Source: Nocardia wallacei (GTDB lineage Bacteria > Actinomycetota > Actinomycetes > Mycobacteriales > Mycobacteriaceae). From it: a stretch of 64,000 bases of DNA. The stretch's first letter is position 1. Each line of letters starts with the position of its first letter. The translations under genes were made by a program, and so were the position numbers. Location: positions 2,480,001-2,544,000 of the forward strand of contig NZ_AP023396.1 of the NCBI RefSeq assembly GCF_014466955.1. Direction: 5' to 3'. The notes under the pieces were generated by a model that worked only from the letters and a program-made list of their open reading frames with translations, made no database searches and was not told the origin of the DNA. Positions 26,273 to 39,857 of this stretch are shown here, one piece after another.

Positions 26273-27302
26273 CTTCCCCGATCCCGAGGTCGCCGCGGGA
26301 TTCGGGTTGCGGGAGTTGCTCGGCCTGCGCGGCGGTGCGGCCTGGCTGTTCCTGCTGATCCTGGAACTGACGATCGTGCTGTACATGCTGCGCAACCTGT
26401 CGGCCTCGCCGCTGTGGGCGGTGCTGGTCGCACTGGCGATCCAGGTGGTCGCGGGGGCGCTGGTGCTGGTGGTGCCGACCGATCCGCTGCCCTGGCCGGT
26501 GACGGCGTACGTGGTCGCGGCCGGGCCGGTCGCCACGGTGCTGACGGTCGCCCACCTGGGTGCCGACCACGCCGGGCACATGGTGTGGACGACGTTCGTC
26601 ACCTCCTACGTGCTGGCGGTGCTGGTGCTGCGCGGCCGGTTGCGGGCGGCCTGGCTCGGCGTCGCCGGGGTGGTGGTGGTCGACGGTCTGGCCGCCGCCC
26701 GGATCGGCAGCGCCGACGGCGCGATCTCCGCGGCCCTGGTACCGGTCGGGACGGTCACGGCCATCTCGGTGTTCGCGGTGATCATGCGCCCGACCCAGCG
26801 CACGCTGCGCATCCTGCACGAGGACGTGACGATCCGGGCCGCGGCGGAGGCCACCATGGCCGCCGCCGACGGTGAACGCATCCGGCAGCTGGCCCGGCTG
26901 GACCGGGTGGCGCGGCCGATCCTGGAGCGCATCGCCGACGGCGCCGAACTCACCCCCGCCGAACGCGAGGAATGCCGGTTGCTGGAGGCGGAACTGCGCG
27001 ACGGCCTGCGCGCGCCGAAGCTGGTGACCGAGGAGCTCAGCGGCGCGGCCCGCGGCGCCCGCTCCCGCGGCGTCGAGGTGGTGCTGCTCGACGACGGCGG
27101 CTTCGCCGGTGCGCCGCAGTGGGTGCGCCAGCGCGTGATCGATTCGGCGACAAAGGAATTGGACGCCGCCAATGGGGGTTCGATTACGGTGCGGGTGCTG
27201 CCGACCGGCCGCCGCGTGCTGGCGACCGTGCTCGCGCACGCCCCGGATCACGACCGCCGCACCGAGATCGACACCGCCGGGAACATCTCGGTGTCGACGT
27301 GA
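26259..27302 (+). CDS. Membrane protein, kinase-like third partner of the two-component operon
   Basis: A 347-residue protein with about six transmembrane helices (residues 25-175), then a cytosolic coiled segment (about 185-260: TIRAAAEATMAAADGERIRQLARLDRVARPILERIADG) and a small alpha/beta tail (VEVVLLDDGGF, ITVRVLPTGRRVLATVLAH). The layout copies the neighbouring sensor kinase, but no phospho-His segment of the usual type and no ATP-binding N- or G-box is present. It may be a degenerate kinase that modulates its neighbour. It starts inside the kinase gene. Function is inferred only from context. Confidence 0.7.
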   Translation: MVRTDFPDPEVAAGFGLRELLGLRGGAAWLFLLILELTIVLYMLRNLSASPLWAVLVALAIQVVAGALVLVVPTDPLPWPVTAYVVAAGPVATVLTVAHLGADHAGHMVWTTFVTSYVLAVLVLRGRLRAAWLGVAGVVVVDGLAAARIGSADGAISAALVPVGTVTAISVFAVIMRPTQRTLRILHEDVTIRAAAEATMAAADGERIRQLARLDRVARPILERIADGAELTPAEREECRLLEAELRDGLRAPKLVTEELSGAARGARSRGVEVVLLDDGGFAGAPQWVRQRVIDSATKELDAANGGSITVRVLPTGRRVLATVLAHAPDHDRRTEIDTAGNISVST

Positions 27303-27331
27303 GAGCTTGCGGGCCCGCCGCTTTCGTCGGC

Positions 27332-27777
27332 TCAGTCGTCGCAGCGCCCGGGCCCGCCCCGGCGCATCTGGTCGCGCAGCGCGTCCTGCACCGTGCTGGA
27401 CAGCCACGAATTCAATGACATCCCGCTTTGCGCGGCGGCCTGCTCGGCGCGCGACTTGATCTGGTCGACCAGGCGCAGCGTGACCCGGCTGATGTCGCCG
27501 GTCAGGTCCTCGAATGTGGGTGTCTCGTCCGGACGCTCGGCGGGCCGTACGTCGACGCGGGCATCGGTGCCGTCCATCGACACGCGCACCGTGCGATCGC
27601 CGAGCGCCGCGCTGATCTCGGCGGCCAGGTCCGACAGCGCCGCGAGCAGCGTCAACCGCGCGGAGTTCTCGGTGGCCGCGGCGAGAGCGGCGGCGGTGGC
27701 CTGCGTCTTCTCGTCGCCGAGAGCCGCCGCCGCGACCAGATCCTCGCGCAACCGCGCGGTATAAGTGTTCAAATCCA

Positions 27778-27778
<1 letters not shown>
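27332..27778 (-). CDS. Ribbon-helix-helix domain protein (HicB/CopG-like), probable autoregulator
   Basis: A 148-residue protein. The C-terminal about 45 residues (ISRVTLRLVDQIKSRAEQAAAQSGMSLNSWLSSTVQDAL) form a classic ribbon-helix-helix DNA-binding unit. The N-terminal helical part resembles the partner domain of HicB-like antitoxins (SARLTLLAALSDLAAEISAALGD). No toxin-like gene is adjacent on the same strand, so a toxin-antitoxin role is not supported here. A 79-bp region starting at its start codon is full of TGAYGTCA boxes and a long inverted repeat, strongly suggesting self-repression. Confidence 0.8.
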
Positions 27779-30922
<3,144 letters not shown>

Positions 30923-30964
30923 GGGTTGTGTCGGCGGCCACAGTCCCGGTGGCCGCGAGTCGTT

Positions 30965-30970
30965 TAGGCT
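30965..30970 (+). promoter_or_regulatory. Leaderless -10 element of the TIGR03085-type gene
   Basis: TAGGCT followed by 7 nt and the ATG at 30978, without a ribosome-binding site. Confidence 0.5.
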
Positions 30971-30977
30971 CGCACGT

Positions 30978-31601
30978 ATGAGTATGGCCCAACGGGAGCG
31001 GCGCGCCCTGGTCGTGACCATGACCGCCGCGGGCCCGGACGCACCGACGCTGTGCGGCACGTGGACCGTGCGCGACCTGGCCGCGCACCTGGTGGTGCGG
31101 GAGCGCCGCCCCGACGCCGCACCCGGCATCATGCTGAAACCCCTTGCGGGCCACCTGGAATCGGTGCAGGAGCGTGCCGCCCGGCGGCCGTTCACCGCGT
31201 TGCTGGAGCAGATCCGCACCGGCCCGCCGTGGTGGTCGCCGCTGTATCCGGTGGACGCGGTGGTCAACCTCACCGAGATGTTCGTCCACCACGAGGACGT
31301 GCGCCGCGGCGAACCCGGTTGGGAGCCACGGACATTGAGCGGGTCCGACGAGGCCAAGCTGTGGAACGCGGTGCGCCGGATGGCCCGCATGGCCTACCGC
31401 AAGTCCCCCGTGACGGTGGTACTGACCACGCCGCAGGGCGAGCGCGTCACCGCCCACAACGCGGGGGGCGACGCGGTGATCCTCACCGGCCCACCCTCCG
31501 AACTCCTGCTGCACGCCTTCGGCCGCAACGAGGTACGCCTCGAAACCAGCGGCCCGGACGACGACGTCAAGGCGGTCTTCGCCACCGATCGCAGCGTCTG
31601 A
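30978..31601 (+). CDS. TIGR03085-type DinB/maleylpyruvate-isomerase-like metal-binding protein
   Basis: A 207-residue protein of the mycothiol-dependent-isomerase-like DinB fold. LCGTWTVRDLAAHLVVRERRPD near the N-terminus holds the first His of the usual three-His metal site, and NLTEMFVHHEDVRRGEPGW provides the next pair. Proteins of this TIGR03085 family are actinobacterial and uncharacterised; thiol-dependent chemistry is a guess from the fold. It follows rnj on the same strand but has its own leaderless promoter in the 55-bp gap. Confidence 0.82.
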   Translation: MSMAQRERRALVVTMTAAGPDAPTLCGTWTVRDLAAHLVVRERRPDAAPGIMLKPLAGHLESVQERAARRPFTALLEQIRTGPPWWSPLYPVDAVVNLTEMFVHHEDVRRGEPGWEPRTLSGSDEAKLWNAVRRMARMAYRKSPVTVVLTTPQGERVTAHNAGGDAVILTGPPSELLLHAFGRNEVRLETSGPDDDVKAVFATDRSV

Positions 31602-31901
31602 CCCAGCGCCCCGAAGGTCCACCCGCGAAGAACGCTTCCCATCCGACCTGGCCCGGGGTCGCTGATGCGACCGACACACAGCGACCGACCGCTGAAACGG
31701 CGTCTCGAATGCCCCCCGCGCCGACCTGGACGGTCTGCCCGTCGTGAGGCTTCACTGCCGGATACGACGTGGTCCGGGATGTCGGCGAGGCGGCCCACCG
31801 GCGCGAAAACGGGCTGTGAGCGGCGGGGGTCGACCATGTGATGTTCGTGGTGTGGGTGTTGCGGATGGTCTGGATGGGGCGATTGCGGCTAGCCTGAGGC
31901 T
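31602..31901 (+). promoter_or_regulatory. Intergenic region with the leaderless ftsK promoter
   Basis: A 300-bp stretch in which no gene could be supported on either strand. At its end TAGCCT (31890-31895) is followed by 6 nt and the ftsK ATG, a leaderless arrangement. The rest shows no clear terminator, repeat or conserved motif by eye. Confidence 0.5.
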
Positions 31902-34520
31902 ATGGCAGGTAAGTCCCGCGGCACCACGACCTCACGTGCGCGGGCGGGATCGACCCGGGGGAGGGCTCCGGCGCGGTCTCGTTCCGCCGGATCACGAACG
32001 GGGTCGACGCCACGCGGGTCGACCACGCGCGGGCGCACCTCCGCGACGCGGCGCCCGGCGCCGCGGGCGCGGTCGAATACGGCCCCGCTGGCCGTACTCG
32101 GGCGCGGGATCGGCAACGGCTGGTCGATGCTCGCCCGCGGGGTCGGCGCCACCACCCGCACACTGAGCCGGGCGGGGGAGATCGAGCACGGGCACCGGCG
32201 CGACGGAATCGCGCTGGTGCTCATCGCGTTCAGCGTGATCATCGCGGCCGCGGTATGGCTGGCGGCGGGCGGTCCGGTCGGGCACGCGGTCGATACCGCG
32301 ATCCGCTGGATCACCGGATCCGCCTCGGCGGCGCTGCCGTTCGTGGCGGTGGCCGTCGCGGTCATCATGATGCGCACCGAACCGCGGCCCGAGATCCGGC
32401 CGCGGCTGGTGCTGGGCGGTCTGCTGGTCGGACTCCCCGCGCTGGGCCTGTGGCATATCGCCGCGGGCGCGCCCACCGACCCGCACGGGCGCGCGCACGC
32501 CGCGGGCTTCGCCGGATTCGTGGTCGGCGGCCCGCTGCGCGACGGCCTGACGGCCTGGCTCGCGGTGCCGCTGTTGTTGATCGCCATGGTGTTCGGCGTG
32601 CTGCTGCTGACCGGGACCACCGTGCGCGAGGTGCCCAACCGGCTGCGCGAACTGTTCGGCACCGGCAGCCGCGGCGACGAATACGACTCCTACGACGGCC
32701 GATACGGACTCTACGACCCGGAAAACTATGACGCCGACGGCTTCCCGCTGCACGAGGGCAGGTCCCGGCGGCGCGGCCGCACCCCCGCGGAGAACTACCC
32801 GACCGACGAATTCGGCGGCCCCGACGCGATCACCGAGGTCATCGGGGAGCCGCCGCTGCGCGACGCCAAGGACATCGCCGCCGAGACCACCGAGGCGGCC
32901 GCGGCCGAAAAGCCCGCCGCCAAGCCGAAATCCAAGAAAACCCCCAAGGTCGTCGACCAGACCCCGGAGCCGCCCGCCCCGCAGCAACTGGAATTCGTGA
33001 CCGAGCGGCAGGTCGAAGGCGACTACCAGTTGCCGCCGATGTCGCTGCTGATCGACGGTGATCCGCCGAAACGCCGCAGCGCCGCCAACGAATCGATGAT
33101 CGAGGCGATCACCGAGGTGCTGGTGCAGTTCAAGATCGACGCCGCGGTCACCGGATTCGTGCGCGGCCCGACGGTCACTCGCTACGAGGTCGAACTCGGT
33201 CCGGGCGTGAAGGTCGAGAAGATCACCGCCCTCGCCCGCAATATCGCCTACGCCGTGGCGACGGAGAACGTCCGGCTGCTGGCGCCGATACCGGGCAAGT
33301 CCGCCGTCGGCATCGAGGTGCCCAACTCCGACCGCGAGCTGGTGCGGCTGGCCGACGTGCTCAAGGCGCCCTCGACGCGAAACGACCACCACCCCTTGCT
33401 GATCGGCCTCGGCAAGAACATCGAGGGCGAATTCCTCGCCGCGAACCTGGCGAAGATGCCGCATCTGCTGGTGGCCGGTTCCACCGGTTCGGGTAAGTCC
33501 AGCTTCGTGAACTCGATGCTGGTGTCGCTGCTGCAGCGCGCGACGCCCGACGAGGTGCGGATGATCCTCATCGACCCGAAGATGGTGGAACTGACGCCCT
33601 ACGAAGGCATTCCGCACCTGATCACCCCCATCATCACGCAGCCGAAGAAGGCCGCCGCCGCGCTGGCCTGGCTGGTGGAGGAGATGGAGCAGCGCTATCA
33701 GGACATGCAGGCCAGCAAGGTCCGCCACATCGACGACTTCAACAAGAAGGTGAAGTCGGGCCAGATCACCACGCCGCTGGGCAGCGAGCGGGTGTACCGG
33801 CCCTACCCGTACATCCTCGCCATCGTCGACGAGCTGGCCGACCTGATGATGACCGCGCCGCGCGACGTCGAGGACGCGATCGTGCGCATCACCCAGAAGG
33901 CCCGCGCCGCGGGCATCCACCTGGTGCTGGCGACGCAGCGGCCCTCGGTGGACGTGGTCACCGGCCTGATCAAGACCAACGTGCCGTCCCGGCTGGCCTT
34001 CGCCACCTCCTCGCTGACCGACTCGCGGGTCATCCTCGACCAGCCCGGCGCGGAGAAGCTGATCGGCATGGGCGACGGCCTGTTCCTGCCGATGGGCGCC
34101 AACAAGCCGACCCGCCTGCAGGGCGCGTTCATCTCCGACGAGGAGATCCAGGGCGTCGTCGACTTCGCCAAGAACCAGGCCGAGCCCGAGTATCAGGAGG
34201 GCGTCACCAGCGCCAAGACCGGCGAGAAGAAGGACGTCGACCCGGACATCGGCGACGACTTGGATCTGTTCGTGCAGGCCGTCGAGCTGGTGGTCACCTC
34301 CCAGTTCGGCTCCACCTCCATGCTGCAGCGCAAGCTGCGCGTCGGATTCGCCAAGGCGGGCCGCCTGATGGACCTGATGGAGACCCGCGGTGTCGTCGGT
34401 CCCAGCGAGGGGTCCAAGGCCCGCGACGTGCTGATCAAGCCCGACGAGCTGGAGGGCCTGCTGTACACGATCAAGGGTGGTGGCGAACTGCCCGCCGAGG
34501 AGCCCGCGGACGAGCCTTAG
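31902..34520 (+). CDS. ftsK: DNA translocase FtsK/SpoIIIE
   Basis: A membrane-anchored, hexameric double-stranded-DNA pump that clears chromosome ends from the septum. The 872 residues comprise a basic Ser/Thr/Arg-rich N-terminus, about four transmembrane helices (about 100-240), an acidic and Lys-rich linker, the alpha/beta motor with Walker [10 protein letters not shown] (about 526-534), Walker B ([13 protein letters not shown]) and [18 protein letters not shown], and a C-terminal gamma winged helix (about 800-865: [34 protein letters not shown]) that reads KOPS sites. Length and order match mycobacterial FtsK (Rv2748c). Confidence 0.97.
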   Translation: MAGKSRGTTTSRARAGSTRGRAPARSRSAGSRTGSTPRGSTTRGRTSATRRPAPRARSNTAPLAVLGRGIGNGWSMLARGVGATTRTLSRAGEIEHGHRRDGIALVLIAFSVIIAAAVWLAAGGPVGHAVDTAIRWITGSASAALPFVAVAVAVIMMRTEPRPEIRPRLVLGGLLVGLPALGLWHIAAGAPTDPHGRAHAAGFAGFVVGGPLRDGLTAWLAVPLLLIAMVFGVLLLTGTTVREVPNRLRELFGTGSRGDEYDSYDGRYGLYDPENYDADGFPLHEGRSRRRGRTPAENYPTDEFGGPDAITEVIGEPPLRDAKDIAAETTEAAAAEKPAAKPKSKKTPKVVDQTPEPPAPQQLEFVTERQVEGDYQLPPMSLLIDGDPPKRRSAANESMIEAITEVLVQFKIDAAVTGFVRGPTVTRYEVELGPGVKVEKITALARNIAYAVATENVRLLAPIPGKSAVGIEVPNSDRELVRLADVLKAPSTRNDHHPLLIGLGKNIEGEFLAANLAKMPHLLVAGSTGSGKSSFVNSMLVSLLQRATPDEVRMILIDPKMVELTPYEGIPHLITPIITQPKKAAAALAWLVEEMEQRYQDMQASKVRHIDDFNKKVKSGQITTPLGSERVYRPYPYILAIVDELADLMMTAPRDVEDAIVRITQKARAAGIHLVLATQRPSVDVVTGLIKTNVPSRLAFATSSLTDSRVILDQPGAEKLIGMGDGLFLPMGANKPTRLQGAFISDEEIQGVVDFAKNQAEPEYQEGVTSAKTGEKKDVDPDIGDDLDLFVQAVELVVTSQFGSTSMLQRKLRVGFAKAGRLMDLMETRGVVGPSEGSKARDVLIKPDELEGLLYTIKGGGELPAEEPADEP

Positions 34521-34815
34521 CGTCGCCGGAAGGTGTTGCGGTGAAGGCAGATCACCGCGCGGATACCACCGTTCGACGCTTCCTAACGCGCCGACGCCTT
34601 GTGAGTAGGTTCACCCACGTCCCCGGCTGCGTGCTCGCGGCGCCGCCGCGGTCCGCCGAAACCGCTGGGAGCGAAGGGGTTCGCCGGGCTCGCCGTCGGT
34701 GCGGCCGACCGTCGAGCCGACCGCGATCCGCGATCGCGGGGTTGCCTCGGGCCCCCGATCCGTAGGTAGCGTGGCTGGGAGGCACACCTGAACACCGCGC
34801 AAGGAGTTGGACGCC
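34521..34815 (+). other. Intergenic region between ftsK and the mechanosensitive channel gene
   Basis: 295 bp without a credible gene. A short dyad GTGAGTAGGTTCAC (34600-34613) and TAGGTA/TAGCGT -10-like elements (34763-34772) are present, the latter about 45 bp before the start codon. AAGGAG (34801-34806) is the ribosome-binding site of the next gene. No clear terminator for ftsK was seen. Confidence 0.4.
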
Positions 34816-35868
34816 TTGGATGAAGTACTACGCCCGCTCATCGTTTTCGGCGGCACGCTCGCGGTCACGGTAGCGGTCGGCGTACTGATCGACCGGCTGC
34901 TGTGCTACGCCGCGACCAAGCACCCGCGGACCCGACTGCCCGGCCTGCTGCGCCGGGTGCAGCTGCCACTGCAGCTCCTACTGGCAACGGCCGGACTGCA
35001 ATTCACCTATCCGATGGCGGAACTGCACCTGCGCCAGGACGCCGTGATACGCAATCTGCTGGCCACCGCGGCGATCCTGGCCGCCGCCTGGCTCACCATC
35101 CGTGCCGTCGACGCCGTCGCCGAGAACACTCTGGACAAGTACGCCGGCCGCACCGCCGACACCGCGCGGGTGCGCCGCCTGCACACCCAGCTCACCCTGG
35201 TGCGCCGCATCGTCACCACGGTCTTGGCGTTGACCAGCGCGGCCGTGGTGATGCTGCTGCTGTTCCCGAATCTGCGCACGCTGGGGACCTCGCTGCTGGC
35301 GTCGGCCGGCATCATCGGCATCATCGCCGGTGTCGCGGCACAGTCGACGCTCGGCAACCTGATGGCCGGGCTGCAGATCGCCTTCGGCGATTCGGTGAAG
35401 ATCGGCGACACCGTGGTGGTCGAGGGGGAGTGGGGCACCGTCGAGGAGATCACCCTGTCGTTTCTGACCGTGCGGATCTGGGACGATCGCCGACTGACCA
35501 TGCCCGTCTCCTACTTCAACAACAAGCCCTACGAGAACTGGTCCAAGGGCGGCCCGCAGCTCACCGGCACGGTCTTCCTGCACCTCGACCACAGCACCCC
35601 GGTCGCCGAATTACGCGAGCATCTGCACGACTATCTGCGGCAGCGCCCGGACTGGGACGGCCGCGACTGGAATCTGCTGGTCACCGACAGCACGCCGACC
35701 AGCATCGTGGTGCGCGCGTCCATGTCGGCCCGCAACGCCGACGATGTGTGGACGCTGCGCTGCGCGGTCCGCGAGGAGCTGGTGGCGTGGCTGGGCGCCT
35801 ACCACCCGTACGCGCTGCCCAAGATCTCGACGGCCGTGGCGGCACCGGCGCACGCGCTGGCGGACTGA
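34816..35868 (+). CDS. MscS-family mechanosensitive ion channel
   Basis: A 350-residue small-conductance mechanosensitive channel. About four transmembrane helices end in the pore-lining helix (SLLASAGIIGIIAGVAAQSTLGNLMAGLQIAF), followed by the MscS beta domain (SVKIGDTVVVEGEWGTVEEITLSFLTVRIWDDRRLTMPVSYF) and a C-terminal alpha/beta cytosolic domain. It protects cells from osmotic downshock. The start is TTG 34816, 9 nt after AAGGAG; the TTG at 34807 abuts that site and cannot be used. It interrupts the ftsK-argA neighbourhood of mycobacteria and begins an accessory block. Confidence 0.88.
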   Translation: MDEVLRPLIVFGGTLAVTVAVGVLIDRLLCYAATKHPRTRLPGLLRRVQLPLQLLLATAGLQFTYPMAELHLRQDAVIRNLLATAAILAAAWLTIRAVDAVAENTLDKYAGRTADTARVRRLHTQLTLVRRIVTTVLALTSAAVVMLLLFPNLRTLGTSLLASAGIIGIIAGVAAQSTLGNLMAGLQIAFGDSVKIGDTVVVEGEWGTVEEITLSFLTVRIWDDRRLTMPVSYFNNKPYENWSKGGPQLTGTVFLHLDHSTPVAELREHLHDYLRQRPDWDGRDWNLLVTDSTPTSIVVRASMSARNADDVWTLRCAVREELVAWLGAYHPYALPKISTAVAAPAHALAD

Positions 35869-36084
35869 ACCGAGCTGGACGCCCGCACAGTAGAACTCGT
35901 TGATTCGTCAGCGAATCTGCCTGCGCGACTGGGCGATCCGGAGGCGAAGACCACACTCGGATTCGATCGAAACGGACACCGCCGCAGTGGCCGGGCGGTA
36001 TGGTGATAACGGTTGTCGATCGCGTTCTGGCACTCATGTTTTCGCGGCAGGTAGAGCGGTTTACCGAATCCGAAAGGTCACTGC

Positions 36085-36363
36085 ATGATTCTCGCAGCCG
36101 TTCACGACACCCTTCTCGCTCAGATCGGAAATCCCACACCGGAGACCCCGCCCGCCGCCGACAAGCTGATGAAGCTGGTCCGGTACTTCACGTGGTTCGT
36201 GATCCTGGCCGGTGTCCTCGGAATCACCTACGCGGGTGGGCGTTTCGCCTGGGACAAATCGATCGGCGCGGGCCCGTCGCCGAAGATGGTCATCGGCGCC
36301 ATGATCGGCGGCATCGTCGCCACCAGCGCGGGCACCATCATGAATGCCGCGATCGGAACCTGA
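36085..36363 (+). CDS. Small two-helix membrane protein, VirB2/TrbC-pilin-like in outline
   Basis: A 92-residue protein. About 30 polar residues are followed by two hydrophobic helices (VRYFTWFVILAGVLGITYAGG at about 33-53 and KMVIGAMIGGIVATSAGTIMNAAIG at about 67-91). The hairpin topology and Gly/Ala-rich helices recall conjugation-type major pilins and similar small proteins of actinobacterial integrative elements. However, no other secretion or transfer gene is nearby, so that link is weak. GAAAGG lies about 8 nt before the ATG. It stands alone between the channel gene and a convergent regulator. Confidence 0.55.
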   Translation: MILAAVHDTLLAQIGNPTPETPPAADKLMKLVRYFTWFVILAGVLGITYAGGRFAWDKSIGAGPSPKMVIGAMIGGIVATSAGTIMNAAIGT

Positions 36364-36390
36364 GCCGCCCGCGTCCGCTGTGCTCCGGAC

Positions 36391-38046
36391 TCAGTTCCGG
36401 CCCGAGGTGATGTAGTAGTACATCGGGTCGACCATGTCCAGCAGATGCTGAACTTCGCTGTCGGTGAAGCGGTTTCGGCGGCTCACGGTGATCAGGACCA
36501 GGTCGTTGATGGCCCGCACGATGCGGTCGAACTCGCCCTCGGCGGCTTCTTCGGTCTCGTGCGAGTCCGTGCCGAGAGGGTTCGTCTCGCGCAGGTCCGC
36601 TCCGGCCCGCGCGGCCTGTGCGCGCAGCACGCCGTCGGCGCCTCGGGTGCTGGTCACCTTGGCGGCGTGGTCGTAGTACCGGATCGCGGCCGCGATCAGC
36701 CCCTCCGGTTTCGGGCGCACCAGTGAGTCGTCCGCGCTCGCCGGTCGTTCCGGATCGCCTTGACCCAGAGCGAGGGCGCGGGCCTTGGCGGTGAGGTAGC
36801 GGGCGACGAGAATGTCACGGACGGTACCGAATTCGGTGGTCCGAAGGATGTCCACCGATGCCCGCTCGTAATTCTCGACGGCCGCGATCACCGCAGCCGG
36901 TTCGGTATCGTCGGCCATCTCGGCGAACCGGCGAGTGCGGTCGTCCAGCCGCAACAGCGCTCGCACATTGCCCTCGTGCCGTCGCCGCCCGCCGGTGCTG
37001 GCCGGGAAACACGCCAGCAGGGCCCGGGTCGTCCCGGCGACGTCCGCACCGAAGACGTCGCCGAACAGGTCGCGGTACTCCGGATGCGCGGCGTAGGCCA
37101 TCTCCAGGCGGCGCAACTCGACGATGATTCCGCCGAGTTCTTCCGCGCGCAGCGCGTCCTGCGGATCGCGGCCCGGGGCCGCGTCGGGCCCGCACATCTC
37201 GAGCAGTGCCATCGTGACGGCCCGCATCGCCCGCATCTCGCGCTCGGGATCCGCCTCGGCCAGCGCGCGGGCGTGCTCGGCGTGGAACCGGGCGAGTTCC
37301 CGGTGCAACCGCCAGCCGAGAGTTTCGGCCAGTTCCAGCTCGGTCTCCTTGATCGAGCGGATCCGGCTGAGCCCGGTCGGCTCGTACTGCGCGTGCCGCG
37401 ACAACACGGACTCGGCCTCGGCCGCCGCGCGGGCACAGCGGATGCCGATCATGCAGTCCAGCCGGGAGGTGACGTCGATCAGGCGCAGGCCCCGGCGCGC
37501 CCAGTCCCGGGCCGCCTCGATCGGCTCCCGATCGCCGCGGCGGCGCTGCCGCAGTCGGCGCTCGGCCAGTTCGGCGGACCAGTACAGCATGTCGGAGCGG
37601 TCGTCGCGGGCGGCGGCGTGCGCGAATTGTTCCTCTAGTTGCCCGATCTCGTAGTTGCGGCTGGAGTATCGTGCCTCCAGCCGTTTCATGTCGACAGTGG
37701 CGGGGCGGCGTTCGGTGTGTCCCGCGCTCGCGGCCAGCTCGATGACGGGGCCCGGCACGGGACGGTTCTCGGCGGTCAGCTTGTCGACGACCGCGGCCGC
37801 GAGGTCCGCGATCGTCTTGAAGTGCTTCCACATGGTGGCCTTCGGGATCGGCCCCTCCGTACCGTCGCGCCGGACGTAGCCGCGCGCCGCCGCGCAGATA
37901 TCGGCGGTCGTGAGGCGGGCGATCGAATCGCCCGCGTCCGGCGCCGTCATCACCTGCTCCGCCGCGGCGACGATCATCGCCTTGGTGCGTTCCTCGAGCG
38001 CTCGCCCGGCTCGTCGCTGATAGGACGCGTCCGCGCCGCGATGCAT
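36391..38046 (-). CDS. Large TetR-like regulator with a long uncharacterised C-terminal domain
   Basis: About 551 residues. Only the first about 90 are recognisable: a TetR-like helix-turn-helix ([47 protein letters not shown]). The other about 460 residues are helical and rich in Arg, Glu and Ala, with no family match by eye, far longer than the usual about 200-residue TetR protein. ATG 38046 (or GTG 38061) is chosen because a promoter, TTCACA-N16-TAGACT, lies at 38096-38069 on the minus strand; the more distal GTG at 38085 is upstream of its -10. It is divergent from an acyl-CoA carboxylase gene with overlapping promoters and a dyad. Confidence 0.7.
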   Translation of the reverse strand: MHRGADASYQRRAGRALEERTKAMIVAAAEQVMTAPDAGDSIARLTTADICAAARGYVRRDGTEGPIPKATMWKHFKTIADLAAAVVDKLTAENRPVPGPVIELAASAGHTERRPATVDMKRLEARYSSRNYEIGQLEEQFAHAAARDDRSDMLYWSAELAERRLRQRRRGDREPIEAARDWARRGLRLIDVTSRLDCMIGIRCARAAAEAESVLSRHAQYEPTGLSRIRSIKETELELAETLGWRLHRELARFHAEHARALAEADPEREMRAMRAVTMALLEMCGPDAAPGRDPQDALRAEELGGIIVELRRLEMAYAAHPEYRDLFGDVFGADVAGTTRALLACFPASTGGRRRHEGNVRALLRLDDRTRRFAEMADDTEPAAVIAAVENYERASVDILRTTEFGTVRDILVARYLTAKARALALGQGDPERPASADDSLVRPKPEGLIAAAIRYYDHAAKVTSTRGADGVLRAQAARAGADLRETNPLGTDSHETEEAAEGEFDRIVRAINDLVLITVSRRNRFTDSEVQHLLDMVDPMYYYITSGRN

Positions 38047-38068
38047 AGCTGTAGACGACACGGTCGAG

Positions 38069-38117
38069 AGTCTATTGCAGTGCACATAGTTGTGAACGCG
38101 TCTCTTCCGGCTACTGT
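38069..38117. promoter_or_regulatory. Overlapping divergent promoters with a CACA-N4-TGTG dyad
   Basis: Minus strand: TTCACA (38096-38091), 16 bp, TAGACT (38074-38069). Plus strand: TTGTGA (38090-38095), 16 bp, TACTGT (38112-38117). The two -35 boxes occupy the same bases, so the promoters exclude each other. The dyad CACATAGTTGTG (38083-38094) lies over this shared region, where a TetR-like autorepressor would sit. Confidence 0.65.
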
Positions 38118-38160
38118 CGGAGGGACAGCGAACCGAGGGTTATCGAGGGAGGACGCATCG

Positions 38161-39705
38161 TTGGAGACGACCGCCGCGAAACTGAAGCTGCTGCAACACA
38201 GTCTGGAGATGGCGCGGGAACCGGCCGGGGCCGCCGGGATCGCCAAGCGGGCCGCGAAGGGGATACCCAGCCCGCGGGAGCGCATCGGCATGCTGCTCGA
38301 CGCCGGGAGCTTCGTGGAGATCGGAGCGCTGGTGAAGCAGCCCGGCTCCCGCGACGCCCTGTACGGTGACGGCGTAGTGACCGGCCACGGTACCGTCGAC
38401 GGCCGCCCGGTCGTGGTGATCGCCCACGACCAGACGGTGTTCGGCGGTTCGGTCGGGGAGATGTTCGGGCGCAAGGTCGCCGCGGCAATGGATTTCGCCG
38501 CCGAGATCGGCTGCCCGTTCGTGGCGATCAACGACTCCGGCGGCGCGCGGGTGCAGGACGCGGTCACCTCGCTGGCCTGGTACGCGGCGATGAGCCGCCG
38601 TCAGCTCGGGCTGTCCGGTGTGGTGCCGCAGGTCTCGCTGATGCTGGGCAAATGCGCCGCGGGCGCGGTGTACGCGCCGATCAACACCGACGTCCTGATC
38701 GCGACCGAGTCGGCCTACATGTTCGTGACCGGTCCCGACATCATCCGCGAGACCACGGGCGAGGAGGTCACCCTCGAGGAGCTCGGCGGCGCGTTCACCC
38801 AGGCCGAGAACGGCAACATCCATCATGTCGCGCCGGACGAAGCCGCGGCGTTCGCGTGGGCGCGGACGTATCTGAGCTATATGCCGTCGAATTGCTTCGA
38901 GCAGCCGCCGGTGGTCAACCCGGGGCTCGAACCCGAGATCACCGACTCCGACCGCGAACTCGACACGATCATTCCCGACTCCGACCGCGCCGGGTACGAC
39001 ATGTACGACGTGCTGCTGCGGATCTTCGACGACGGCGAGTTCCACGAGGTCGGTGACGCCTCCGCCCGCAATATGATCACCGGTTTCGCCCGTGTGGACG
39101 GCCGCAGCGTCGGCGTGGTGGCCAATCAGCCGCTGGTGTCCAGTGGCGCGATCGATGCTCGCAGTTCGGACAAGGCGGCGCATTTCATCCGGCTCTGTGA
39201 CGCGTTCGGGTTGCCGCTGGTGTTCGTGGTCGACACGCCGGGCGTGCTGCCCGGTGTCGAGGAGGAGAAGATCGGCGTCATCAAGCGCGGCGGGCGGTTC
39301 TTCTACGCCGTGGTCGAGGCCACCGTCCCGATCGTCACCGTGGTGGTGCGCAAGGCATACGGCGGCGGCTACGCGGTGATGGGCTGCAAACAGCTCGGCG
39401 GCGACATCAATCTGGCCTGGCCCACCGCCCGCATCGCCGTGATGGGTGGTGAGGCGGCCGTCGGTCTCACCCAGCGCCGTCAGCTCGCCGCGGTCTCCGA
39501 CGCGGAGCGCCCCGCAGTGCGGCAGCAGATGATCGACTTCTACAACGCCACCGTCGCCACCCCCTGGATCGCCGCCGAACGCGGCTACATCGATGCCGTC
39601 ATCGAACCCAGCAGCACCCGCCTCGAGATCCGCAAGGCACTGCGCCTACTCCGCGACAAACGGGTCACCCACGGTCCGCGCAAACATCACCTGATGCCCC
39701 TCTAG
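38161..39705 (+). CDS. Acyl-CoA carboxylase carboxyltransferase (beta) subunit, propionyl-/acetyl-CoA type
   Basis: Transfers carboxyl from biotin to an acyl-CoA to make malonyl- or methylmalonyl-CoA for lipid synthesis. The 514-residue protein shows both halves of the crotonase-like carboxyltransferase fold: [20 protein letters not shown] (acyl-CoA site), [24 protein letters not shown], then [21 protein letters not shown] and [37 protein letters not shown] (biotin site). TTG 38161 is favoured because GAGGGAGGA (38144-38152) lies 8 nt upstream. It resembles AccD5/PccB-type subunits, but the exact chain-length preference is not readable. Its alpha (biotin) subunit lies outside the window. Confidence 0.9.
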   Translation: METTAAKLKLLQHSLEMAREPAGAAGIAKRAAKGIPSPRERIGMLLDAGSFVEIGALVKQPGSRDALYGDGVVTGHGTVDGRPVVVIAHDQTVFGGSVGEMFGRKVAAAMDFAAEIGCPFVAINDSGGARVQDAVTSLAWYAAMSRRQLGLSGVVPQVSLMLGKCAAGAVYAPINTDVLIATESAYMFVTGPDIIRETTGEEVTLEELGGAFTQAENGNIHHVAPDEAAAFAWARTYLSYMPSNCFEQPPVVNPGLEPEITDSDRELDTIIPDSDRAGYDMYDVLLRIFDDGEFHEVGDASARNMITGFARVDGRSVGVVANQPLVSSGAIDARSSDKAAHFIRLCDAFGLPLVFVVDTPGVLPGVEEEKIGVIKRGGRFFYAVVEATVPIVTVVVRKAYGGGYAVMGCKQLGGDINLAWPTARIAVMGGEAAVGLTQRRQLAAVSDAERPAVRQQMIDFYNATVATPWIAAERGYIDAVIEPSSTRLEIRKALRLLRDKRVTHGPRKHHLMPL

Positions 39706-39857
39706 CGCTGGGTGCTGGGCAGCAGCATCGCCTGATGTCGCAGTGCCGCGTCGAGCCCACGGTGCTCCCAGGGTGCGCAGTCGCCTCACCGATCTCGGCC
39801 TGTCCCCGGAAACGCCGCGGGCTCGGGCCGCGGAGCGCATGGCGGCAATCGACGCCG

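Noticed and set aside
31992..33920. A 642-codon frame antisense to ftsK
   Set aside because: It is a shadow of a firmly identified gene with no recognisable domains.
36085..36363. Evidence for an integrated conjugative element
   Set aside because: A single pilin-like protein without integrase, relaxase, ATPase or attachment repeats does not support it.
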